Shown here in pieces: positions 1-6,392 of a stretch of 12,761 nucleotides of DNA. Source of the stretch: Nostoc cf. edaphicum LEGE 07299 (GTDB lineage Bacteria; Cyanobacteriota; Cyanobacteriia; Cyanobacteriales; Nostocaceae); assembly GCF_015207245.1 (NCBI RefSeq), contig NZ_JADEXF010000013.1, forward strand, positions 1 through 12,761, given 5' to 3'. A program made the translations under genes and the position numbers. The notes under the pieces are model-generated. The model had not been told where the DNA came from, searched no databases, and worked only from the letters and a program-made list of their open reading frames with translations. Every line of letters begins with the position of its first letter. Within the stretch, counting starts at the first letter, position 1.

Positions 1-168
1 GTAACTGCTGGTTTACTTGTTGGTGCATCTATTGGTTCACCTGTAGCTGCTGGTTTACTTGTTGGTGCATCTGTTGGTTCACCTGTAACTGCTGGTTTAC
101 TTGCTGGTGCATCTGTTGGTTCACCTGTAACTGCTGGTTTACTTGTTGGTGCATCTGTTGGTTCACCT
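1..168 (-). repeat. 42-bp tandem repeat encoding a 14-residue repeat
   Basis: Four 42-base units lie head to tail at 1-42, 43-84, 85-126 and 127-168, differing at only three positions (for example gtaact/gtagct, ttgttgg/ttgctgg and atctatt/atctgtt). Read on the minus strand in the resumed caspase frame, each encodes GEPTDAPTSKPAVT with rare Thr/Ala or Val/Ala or Thr/Ile changes. The array reaches base 1, so the true copy number is unknown. The low divergence at DNA level points to recent expansion. The Pro/Thr-rich character suggests a flexible spacer. Confidence 0.95.
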
Positions 169-881
169 GAATCAGACGGCCAAAAACGGGGTACTACAAT
201 TGCCAAACCCAACCCAGCACCCGCAAACCCAGCAGTTTGAATTACACGTCGTCGTGACCAGTTAGTTAATATTGGGTTTGATGGCGAAGAAGGTGTTGAA
301 GATGTTGGAGTTGTAAATGTTGAAAATTTTCCCGCACCAGAAGTCTGAGTATTATTAATCGGGGATGAAGAGGTTAGCTTGAAAGTTGGAATTTGAGGAG
401 GTTTAATTATAGGTGTATTTGTGACTGACTTAGATGCTTGTCGAATTGTTGGCTGAGGTACATCAGGATTTATAAAACTATTTCGCAACCGTTCAATTCT
501 TTGTAAACTTCTCACCGCGTCCATATCTTGCCCTGAAGCCGCAGCTAATACCCGAATCCATAATTGCTCTGCTAAATCTAAATTCCTGTTTACTTCTGCT
601 TGGTAAGCATCATTTTTCAACGTGGCGATATCCGCTAGAGTTGCGTATCGTGGCACAAGTATTAGGTGAGATTTATTCACAGGTTCAGCAATCACATAAG
701 GCGTTTGCCTTGTATTCTTATGCTGACGAACCAATTCAGGCACACGAAACTTGAGATATTGATCCAATCGTTCAACAGTAGCGCATCGACCTTGAATTCC
801 TAACCCTTCTAGTAACGCAGTGGTAAAAGCACCTTGTTGTAAAGCCTCAATTTCATAAGAATACTGCTGGGGAATACAAGA
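1..881 (-). pseudogene. Frame-shifted continuation of the caspase-like gene, cut by the left edge
   Basis: Reading the minus strand from 881 in the -1 frame gives 293 open codons to the window edge, starting SCIPQQYSYEIEALQQGAF. This is the p10-like region expected right after GVIS in this family. With the upstream part the protein has at least 503 residues. In order it shows the caspase C-terminal part (to about residue 295), a short helical region rich in Arg and Glu (YQAEVNRNLDLAEQLW...), a Pro/Thr/Ser-rich linker, an internal twin-arginine-like hydrophobic segment (SRRRVIQ followed by about 16 apolar residues, about 419-441), and a 14-residue tandem repeat from residue 449 to the edge. 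In related Nostoc proteins a similar RR-hydrophobic segment often precedes a formylglycine-generating-enzyme-like domain; whether that follows here is outside the window. The break may be a sequencing error, a real mutation or programmed frameshifting, so pseudogene status is provisional. Confidence 0.7.
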
Positions 882-1510
882 AAAAAGCTGATAACTCCTT
901 GTTGACGTGCTTCTTCTGCGGTTTGTCGCCCAATTCCTTCACCTGTTTTTTTACCTTCATTGCGACAAGCATCCAGAATCAAGACAACATTATCAGCACC
1001 GCAGCGACGCAGACGTTCACTCACAAAGTTAATCGCAATTGCCGTGTTTTCAATATCTTCTGGATCGCCATCACAGGGCATGAGATAATCACGGTCAGCG
1101 TATCTTATGCCATGCCCACTGAAGAAAAACCAGAAATTATCCCCTGCTCCCATAAAGAGTTTGTCAAATAACTGCCGCAAGACTCGCAGCAAGTTAGTGC
1201 GAGTTGGGCAGGTCGATTTTCCATCAAGTTTAGGAGAGTCATCGGAGAAGAAGAATATCCGCTCAAATCCGGCTTCATTGCTCAGAAACTCCTGCATTAA
1301 CAGTGCATCCCGCTTGGCATAGTTTAGCGGTTGCAGATAATCATACTGGTTAATTCCGATCGCGATCGCCCCAAGTAGCAAGAGCCAAATGATTCCACCT
1401 GGGATAAAAGTGAGAATACCAATACCTCTCAGTACCCAGACGGCAACGCTAATGCCGAGAAGTGTACCAAAAATCTGGATTAATCTACGATTTAAAGAAG
1501 ATTGATTCAC
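809..1510 (-). CDS. Caspase-fold (metacaspase-like) protein, N-terminal part up to a frame break
   Basis: This is the uninterrupted 5' part of a caspase-family (peptidase C14-like) gene, 233 codons. Two hydrophobic stretches (residues about 11-28 and 33-52) could anchor it in a membrane, though the second runs into the first caspase strand (GINQYDYLQPL). The p20-like core has the catalytic His in FFFSGHG (His133) and the catalytic Cys in LILDACRNEG (Cys182), so the active-site dyad is present. The start is GTG at 1510-1508, preceded by GAGAGG eight bases upstream. After residue 210 the frame leaves the family sequence: the last 23 codons (LVFPSSILMK...) are out-of-frame translation and end at 809. 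The family sequence resumes in the -1 frame (see the next entry). If no frameshifting occurs, the product keeps the catalytic dyad but lacks the p10-like part. Such proteins are predicted cysteine proteases specific for Arg/Lys; the target here is unknown. Confidence 0.85.
   Translation of the reverse strand: MNQSSLNRRLIQIFGTLLGISVAVWVLRGIGILTFIPGGIIWLLLLGAIAIGINQYDYLQPLNYAKRDALLMQEFLSNEAGFERIFFFSDDSPKLDGKSTCPTRTNLLRVLRQLFDKLFMGAGDNFWFFFSGHGIRYADRDYLMPCDGDPEDIENTAIAINFVSERLRRCGADNVVLILDACRNEGKKTGEGIGRQTAEEARQQGVISFFLVFPSSILMKLRLYNKVLLPLRY
881..900 (-). other. Candidate -1 frameshift site (or homopolymer error) in the caspase-like gene
   Basis: On the minus strand the sequence is AAGGAG (900-895), eight bases, then six T (886-881) followed by C. 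The zero frame reads AGC TTT TTT CTT. Slipping back one base after the second TTT gives TCT TGT ATT CCC CAG CAG, which restores the family protein. An SD-like hexamer about 8-10 bases upstream of a U- or A-run is the arrangement used by known bacterial -1 frameshift sites such as dnaX. The slippery heptamer is not ideal (C UUU UUU), and a lost base in a homopolymer is the simpler explanation. Confidence 0.4.
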
Positions 1511-1932
1511 CTAATTTTCCTCTCAACTCAACAGACATTAAGCTTGATATTGATCGTTAAAATATGAAGTTACGATGAAGTTATAGTTTCATCAGAAATA
1601 ACACGTAAAAACCGAGAGATACTATCTAAAGGTTAGGTTAAGAGACTTGATGTTAAATCGTGTTTGTGCCATTCTAGCTGTTAACAACGCAGTTTTTCAT
1701 CTACAAGTAATACTTTGACAAAAGTCATTAAAGTATTAATTATGTTAATTGTGATAAGAAACACAGTTTTTACAGTAAAGTAACTGAAATGATAAGCAGA
1801 AAATTATCCTTTCCGGAAAATATAAGGATTAAACTGGAACTAATTTAATAATGGGTTGGATCTAAATCAAGTTTAATGGCTTGTAGTTTCAACTCTATTT
1901 AGGTGGATGAGTTGAGGAGTAACTTAATCATT
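1511..1932. other. Divergent intergenic region with small palindromes
   Basis: About 420 AT-rich bases separate the divergent caspase-like and SRPBCC genes, and should hold both promoters. I see no convincing -35/-10 pair. Visible small structures are a direct repeat of ATGAAGTTA (from 1564 and 1575), a 10-base palindrome TTTCCGGAAA at 1810-1819, and a flanking ATCCTT (1806-1811)/AAGGAT (1824-1829) inverted repeat that encloses most of it. These could be an operator, but nothing links them to a known regulator. Open frames here are shorter than about 25 codons and lack ribosome binding sites. Confidence 0.4.
1519..1524 (-). promoter_or_regulatory. Ribosome binding site of the caspase-like gene
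   Basis: GAGAGG on the minus strand lies eight bases before the GTG at 1510-1508. It supports this non-ATG start, because no ATG with a comparable site is close by. Confidence 0.6.
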
Positions 1933-2490
1933 ATGTCTGCGTCTTATATATCAGATTCAATTATTGCAGGTTCAGATATGGCTTGGAGTCAAGACAAGCA
2001 AAATTTGTTGGTACAGGGTGAAATTTTGCTAGAAACGCGATCGCACAAGCTATCGGGTGGTGCGGTGACAGCCTGGATGTATTTGCCGATAGTGCGATCG
2101 CACGTTTGGCAGCAATTAACTGATTATCCCCGCTGGGTGCAATATTTTCCCGATATCACCAAGAGTGAGGTGGTACATAAAGGTGAAGTCAAACGTCTGT
2201 ATCAAGCAGCACAAAAAGCCTTCTTCTTTTTCACGGCTCAAGTGGAAATTTACCTCAATGTTGTAGAAGTGCTGGGGCAGCAAATCCAATTTCGCATGGT
2301 AAATGGGACTTTTGAAGACTTTAACGCCAATTTAGAACTACAAGATTGTGGTAATGGCACAATACTTGCTTATACTGTGCAAGCAACACCTCTAATTCCG
2401 ATTCCATCTATTTTTATTCAACAAGCGATGAATTTAGAGTTGCCTGCAAATATGCGTAAAATGCGACAAGTTATGTGTAAGACTCAATAA
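1933..2490 (+). CDS. SRPBCC (START/cyclase-like) family protein
   Basis: The 185-residue product resembles small cyanobacterial SRPBCC proteins (polyketide cyclase/dehydrase, COQ10-like fold), which form a deep hydrophobic pocket for lipids or other apolar ligands. Family-typical features are the segment WMYLPIVRSHVWQQLTDYPRWVQYFPDI, where the first helix follows a strand and carries the W..LTDY..W..YFPD pattern, then alternating strands, and a C-terminal amphipathic helix (IFIQQAMNLELPANMRKMRQVM). No ligand can be named. The start is uncertain. ATG at 1933 has GAGGAG (1914-1919) 13 bases upstream; a GTG at 1903 would add ten residues but has no ribosome binding site; ATG at 1978 would also be in frame. 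Two HIP1 octamers lie in the 5' half (2037 and 2094). The gene is transcribed alone and converges on clpB. Confidence 0.8.
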   Translation: MSASYISDSIIAGSDMAWSQDKQNLLVQGEILLETRSHKLSGGAVTAWMYLPIVRSHVWQQLTDYPRWVQYFPDITKSEVVHKGEVKRLYQAAQKAFFFFTAQVEIYLNVVEVLGQQIQFRMVNGTFEDFNANLELQDCGNGTILAYTVQATPLIPIPSIFIQQAMNLELPANMRKMRQVMCKTQ

Positions 2491-2543
2491 AAAATTCAGA
2501 CGTTGCTGATTGGATTTTCACTTTACCTATATATAGATAATTC

Positions 2544-2576
2544 AAAAACCCGCTCTCTGTCAGAAAACGGGTTTTT
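2544..2576. terminator. Bidirectional rho-independent terminator between the SRPBCC gene and clpB
   Basis: Arms AAAAACCCG (2544-2552) and CGGGTTTTT (2568-2576) pair perfectly around a 15-base loop. The A-run on one side and T-run on the other give a U-tract for transcripts from either strand. It lies between two convergent stop codons (2490 and 2599). Confidence 0.85.
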
Positions 2577-2598
2577 GTTTGTGATTTATCAGGTGTAA

Positions 2599-5217
2599 TT
2601 ATCCGGTAAAAACTTCAACTGGTAAACGGCTAAAGGACAACCTTTCATTTTGCACATCTACAAAGATGGTGTTGCCGTCGTTGAATTCGCCGCGCAAGAT
2701 GGATTTAGCAATTTGAGTTTCTAACTCTCGCTGAATCGCCCGCTTCAATGGACGCGCCCCATACACTGGGTCGTACCCTACTTCTGCTAAAAAGTCAAGG
2801 GCAGCATCCGAAAGTTTGAGAGATATTTTGCGATCGCTCAGTCTTTGCCGTAATCTTTCCACTTGCAATAGCACAATATGCCGTAATTCCTTCTTATCTA
2901 AACCATGGAAGATGATGATTTCATCAATCCGGTTCAGGAACTCTGGACGGAAGCTATTTCGCATTGCTTCCATGACTCGACGGCGCATTTCATCGTAGTG
3001 GCTGTTATCCCCAGCGATATCAAGAATGTACTGCGAACCTATGTTGCTAGTCATGATGATAATAGCGTTCTTGAAGTCCACCTTATGACCTTGGGCATCA
3101 GTGACGCGACCATCATCGAGAATTTGCAGGAAGATATTAAATACATCTGGGTGTGCTTTCTCGATTTCGTCGAAGAGAATCACTGAGTAAGGACGGCGGC
3201 GAATCGCTTCTGTAAGTTGTCCGCCTTCTTCATAACCTACGTATCCTGGAGGCGCACCGATTAAGCGAGAGACGGCGTGTTTCTCCATGTACTCAGACAT
3301 ATCGATTCGCACCAGCGCATCTTCGCTATCGAACATATATGCCGCCAGTGCTTTCGCCAACTCAGTTTTACCCACACCCGTAGGCCCAAGGAAAATAAAG
3401 CTAGCGATGGGACGATTGGGATCAGCCAGTCCAGCGCGCGATCGCTGAATTGCATCGGCTACAGCTGTGACTGCTTCTTCTTGTCCAACTACGCGGCGGT
3501 GCAGTTCATCTTCTAAATGCAACAGTTTTTCTTTCTCCGATTGCACCAACTTGCTAATCGGAATTCCCGTCCATTTAGAAATAATTTCGGCAATATCACC
3601 TTCTGTGACTTCTTCCCGTAATAGTGATTTCCCACTTCTTTGAGTGCTTGCCAATTCAGCTTCTATTGCTTCCAATTGACGATGCAAACTGGTTAAATTG
3701 CCGTATTTCAACTCCGCAGCGCGGTTAAGGTCGTAGTCGCGTTCTGCTTGCTGAATCTCTAAGTTGACCCGTTCAATCTCTTTTTTAACGGACTGAATTT
3801 TGTCAATGATATCTTTTTCAGACTGCCATTGAGTATTCAGAGTTTTTTGTTCTTCTTTGAGATCGGCAATTTCTTTTTCCAATCTTCCTAGACGTTCGCG
3901 AGAAGCAGCATCGCTTTCTTTTTGCAGCGATAGCTTCTCCATTTCCAATTGCAGAATCTTGCGATCGATTTCGTCGAGTTCTTCTGGTTTGGAGGTAATC
4001 TCCATTTTTAATCTCGCAGCAGCTTCGTCTACCAAGTCAATGGCTTTATCAGGGAGGAAGCGATCGCTAATATATCGACTTGACAATACGGCGGCTGCAA
4101 CTAAAGCACTATCAGAAATCTTCACCCCGTGGTGGTTTTCATAACGTTCTCTCAACCCGCGCAAAATCGAAATACTATCTTCTACACTAGGCTGATCGAC
4201 ATAAACTTGCTGGAAACGTCTTTCTAGTGCGGCATCTTTTTCGATATATTTGCGGTATTCATCTAGAGTTGTCGCCCCAATACAGCGCAATTCGCCCCGC
4301 GCCAACATCGGTTTTAACAAGTTACCAGCATCCATAGCGCCTTGGGTTGCACCAGCACCGACAACGGTGTGAATTTCATCAATAAATAAAACAATATTGC
4401 CGCCAGATTCAGTAACTTCTTTTAATACTGCTTTCAGGCGTTCTTCAAATTCACCCCGGAATTTTGCCCCTGCAATCAAAGCACCCATATCTAAAGCGAT
4501 TAGCTTGCGGTCTTTGAGGGATTGGGGTACATCACCTGCGATAATCCGCTGTGCTAATCCTTCAGCGATCGCAGTTTTACCAACACCCGGTTCACCAATT
4601 AGCACAGGGTTATTCTTAGTGCGGCGAGAGAGAATTTGGACAGTGCGACGAATTTCATCATCCCGCCCAATCACTGGATCGAGTTGACCTTTACGCGCGG
4701 CTTCTGTAAGGTCACGCCCGTATTTTTCCAGTGCTTCGTATTTGCCTTCTGGATTTTGATCGGTCACTTTTTGGCTCCCCCGAACTTGTTTAATAATATT
4801 TTTGAGTTTGCCTTCGTCTAAACCAAACTCTTGGAATAAAGCTTTGCCAAAGCGGTCATCTTTAGCGTAAGCCAACAATAAGTGTTCAATTGAAATATAT
4901 TCGTCTTGAAACTCTTTGCGATATCCGTCTGCCCGATCGAGAAGTGTATCTAAGCTGCGTCCTAAGTATACTGAGGTACTATTACCTGATACTTTTGGCT
5001 GACGTTGAAAAAATTGCTCAGTGCGATCGCGCAGTTTTTGGAGGTTAACACCCGCCTTAGTAAGAATCCCTGTTGCTAGACCATCTTGTTCTAGCAGCGC
5101 TTTCATCAGGTGTTCGCTTTCAATTTGCTGTTGTTGATATTGTTTAACAATATCCGGGGTATGGGCGATCGCTTCCCAGGCTTTTTCTGTAAATTGGTTA
5201 GGATTAGTAGGTTGCAT
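2599..5217 (-). CDS. clpB: ATP-dependent disaggregase ClpB (Hsp100)
   Basis: The 872-residue protein has the full ClpB layout. It starts with the double Clp-N repeat (about 1-147, FTEKAWEAI...). AAA+ domain 1 has Walker A GEPGVGKT (208-215), Walker B VLFIDEIH (276-283) and the Arg-finger motif LERRF (331-335). The coiled-coil middle domain, which separates ClpB from ClpA and ClpC, spans about 407-530. AAA+ domain 2 has Walker A GPTGVGKT (611-618), Walker [11 protein letters not shown], sensor TSN (723-725), sensor-2 GARPLKR (820-826) and pore loop GYVGYEE. ClpB forms cytosolic hexamers that thread aggregated proteins through the pore together with DnaK. There is no ClpP-binding loop motif. 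Pore loop 1 reads [10 protein letters not shown], with Phe253 where Tyr is usual, a conservative change. ATG at 5217 gives the standard N-terminus. No CIRCE element is visible upstream. Many cyanobacteria carry two clpB paralogues; I cannot say which this is. Confidence 0.97.
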   Translation of the reverse strand: MQPTNPNQFTEKAWEAIAHTPDIVKQYQQQQIESEHLMKALLEQDGLATGILTKAGVNLQKLRDRTEQFFQRQPKVSGNSTSVYLGRSLDTLLDRADGYRKEFQDEYISIEHLLLAYAKDDRFGKALFQEFGLDEGKLKNIIKQVRGSQKVTDQNPEGKYEALEKYGRDLTEAARKGQLDPVIGRDDEIRRTVQILSRRTKNNPVLIGEPGVGKTAIAEGLAQRIIAGDVPQSLKDRKLIALDMGALIAGAKFRGEFEERLKAVLKEVTESGGNIVLFIDEIHTVVGAGATQGAMDAGNLLKPMLARGELRCIGATTLDEYRKYIEKDAALERRFQQVYVDQPSVEDSISILRGLRERYENHHGVKISDSALVAAAVLSSRYISDRFLPDKAIDLVDEAAARLKMEITSKPEELDEIDRKILQLEMEKLSLQKESDAASRERLGRLEKEIADLKEEQKTLNTQWQSEKDIIDKIQSVKKEIERVNLEIQQAERDYDLNRAAELKYGNLTSLHRQLEAIEAELASTQRSGKSLLREEVTEGDIAEIISKWTGIPISKLVQSEKEKLLHLEDELHRRVVGQEEAVTAVADAIQRSRAGLADPNRPIASFIFLGPTGVGKTELAKALAAYMFDSEDALVRIDMSEYMEKHAVSRLIGAPPGYVGYEEGGQLTEAIRRRPYSVILFDEIEKAHPDVFNIFLQILDDGRVTDAQGHKVDFKNAIIIMTSNIGSQYILDIAGDNSHYDEMRRRVMEAMRNSFRPEFLNRIDEIIIFHGLDKKELRHIVLLQVERLRQRLSDRKISLKLSDAALDFLAEVGYDPVYGARPLKRAIQRELETQIAKSILRGEFNDGNTIFVDVQNERLSFSRLPVEVFTG

Positions 5218-5405
5218 AGGCTTTTTCAGGAACGTAAAGGTGCAGTGGCTTGTCGCAGGCTACCACCAGAACACCAAGTAAAAACAATTTCTGCTCTCAA
5301 TAGATATAGATATTGTAAGAACAGGATAGCGATCGCCTAGATCGGTGTTCACGTCTTGTAAAAGTGGTATTTTCCCGTAGTTCTCATTTTCCTATGTGCG
5401 ATTCT

Positions 5406-5446
5406 TTTTCATTCCACAACAAGCAGAACAACTTATGGAATGAAAA
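5406..5446. repeat. Perfect 11-bp inverted repeat spanning the stop codon of the DUF5615-like gene
   Basis: TTTTCATTCCA at 5406-5416 and its exact reverse complement at 5436-5446 enclose 19 bases. The stop codon (5435-5433) lies just inside, and the right arm encodes the last residues (IFIP). A minus-strand transcript would fold a hairpin here, but A rather than U residues follow it, so it is not a standard terminator. It could stabilise the mRNA 3' end. Confidence 0.6.
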
Positions 5447-5828
5447 TTCGACGTGTCCCTATGTAATTTTCAATGTAAAGCACAATTTCAAGTAGGCGGT
5501 TAACACAGAGATCCCGATAATCGGAGTCGTTCAAAACTCGATCGGCATCTCCAATCGTGATAACAGGAAACGAAGTCGGCGTATTTTCTTCCTGCAATAC
5601 TTGCTCTAGGGAATCCTTTCCTTTCATTCTGCGATTGGCTGTGAGTAGAAGCATTTGATTTGTCTGAGCAAATCTCCAGACAACTCTGTCGCTGCTATTA
5701 ACTGATAGTGACATTTCTTCGAGAAGAACAAAGCGGATTGAAAACAAATCTTGCCAACCTTGATTTGTGATGCTGCCTGATAAAAGCAGTGCGTGTCCCT
5801 CAAGATTATGATCGACGAGAAAAATCAT
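5433..5828 (-). CDS. DUF5615-like PIN-fold protein, putative toxin of a toxin-antitoxin pair
   Basis: The 131-residue product belongs to a cyanobacterial family related to the DUF5615/Mut7-C-like PIN fold, which is sometimes mislabelled ACP S-malonyltransferase. It begins MIFLVDHNLEG, the acidic first strand typical of the fold (Asp6). The central RVVWRFAQTNQMLLLTANRRMKG corresponds to the PIN-like I(L)T.D.DF strand, but with Asn where an acidic residue is usual. The end reads LLEIVLYIENYIGTRRIFIP. PIN-fold toxins of this kind are predicted Mg-dependent RNases; activity is not shown for this branch, and the altered second motif is a reason for caution. Its ATG overlaps the stop of the upstream DUF433 gene (ATGA), so the two are probably translationally coupled. 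The 3' end forms half of an 11-bp inverted repeat. Confidence 0.75.
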   Translation of the reverse strand: MIFLVDHNLEGHALLLSGSITNQGWQDLFSIRFVLLEEMSLSVNSSDRVVWRFAQTNQMLLLTANRRMKGKDSLEQVLQEENTPTSFPVITIGDADRVLNDSDYRDLCVNRLLEIVLYIENYIGTRRIFIP

Positions 5829-6211
5829 CTCTGGGGTTCAAGTTTGGCTCTAAGCCTGGCTTTCTGCGACTGAAGTTTTTTCCAAGCCGCTTCTCGTCCG
5901 GGTGGTGGCGGCATTTTGGCAATTTTCTCAACCAATTCACGATTCTGTTCTTCGTAGTACTGCCGCAGTTCTTCAGCTTCCTTGAGAACGAGTTGATACT
6001 CTGCTTCAACCTCTTGACGATGGGTCTCAATGTAAGACAGAGCATCATTGACTTGCTCATCTGTCAAGTTGAGCATGGCACGAATGAACTTTGGCGGATA
6101 CTGCTCTGTCACATAGTCCATTACATCGTATATGGTAATGCGCGTACCTGCGATCGTTAGTCCTCTTTCTGTGCGGGCGATCGTTGCTTTTTCATTAGAT
6201 GCTGAAGTCAT
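5825..6211 (-). CDS. DUF433 family protein, putative antitoxin
   Basis: The 128-residue product has an N-terminal DUF433 domain, a small winged/helix-turn-helix-like fold (about 10-65: TERGLTIAGTRITIYDVMDYV ... YPPKFIRAMLNLTDEQVNDALSYIETH). It is followed by a charged, probably coiled-coil helix (about 66-100, EVEAEYQLVLKEAEELRQYYEEQNRELVEKI) and a basic tail. DUF433 genes are often paired with PIN-like DUF5615 genes and have been predicted from this context to be antitoxins that bind the toxin and the operon promoter. That fits here: it is the first gene of a two-gene minus-strand unit and overlaps the next start by four bases. ATG at 6211 has a weak GAGAAG about eight bases upstream. The basic tail beyond the DUF433 core is longer than in minimal family members. 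Confidence 0.8.
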   Translation of the reverse strand: MTSASNEKATIARTERGLTIAGTRITIYDVMDYVTEQYPPKFIRAMLNLTDEQVNDALSYIETHRQEVEAEYQLVLKEAEELRQYYEEQNRELVEKIAKMPPPPGREAAWKKLQSQKARLRAKLEPQR

Positions 6212-6353
6212 ACCGCTTACTTCTCAAAAGCTTCTCCCATCTTAACCTTAGTCATTTATCGAATTGATGTGATGACGAAATTCTTTTAACTTACCCCCGC
6301 TATTCTCCTCTTGCCTGCACACAGAGTTACCATAATTCCAGGTCGCATAGTGG

Positions 6354-6392
6354 ATGCTAAAAATGATTGACCCTTACGACTTTGAAGATGAT
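6354..6392 (+). pseudogene. 5' exon fragment of an unidentified gene interrupted by the group II intron
   Basis: The bases just before the intron's GTGCG can be read from ATG at 6354 (or 6363) as MLKMIDPYDFEDD, a plausible protein start. Continuing into the intron gives a stop at 6408-6410, as expected if splicing were needed. No matching 3' exon is seen after the damaged intron, so the host gene is lost or lies elsewhere. I do not recognise the protein. No strong ribosome binding site precedes it, and the reading is too short to be certain. Confidence 0.35.

Larger units (their letters stand above)
1362..5336. repeat. HIP1 octamers (GCGATCGC), ten copies in this span
   Basis: The cyanobacterial highly iterated palindrome GCGATCGC occurs at 1362, 2037, 2094, 2830, 3438, 4060, 4565, 5023, 5165 and 5329. 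Two more lie in chlN at 11395 and 11634. The copies are scattered in both coding and non-coding DNA. HIP1 abundance is a known mark of many cyanobacterial genomes and supports the taxonomic assignment. Confidence 0.95.

Noticed and set aside
1650..1718. 22-codon open frame in the divergent spacer
   Set aside because: It is very short, with no ribosome binding site or recognisable product.
2905..3186. Plus-strand open frames within clpB (also 3857-4144 and 4397-4687)
   Set aside because: They lie antisense to conserved ClpB domains and show no motifs or ribosome binding sites.
5218..5432. CIRCE (HrcA) heat-shock operator upstream of clpB
   Set aside because: No TTAGCACTC-N9-GAGTGCTAA-like inverted repeat is present on either strand.
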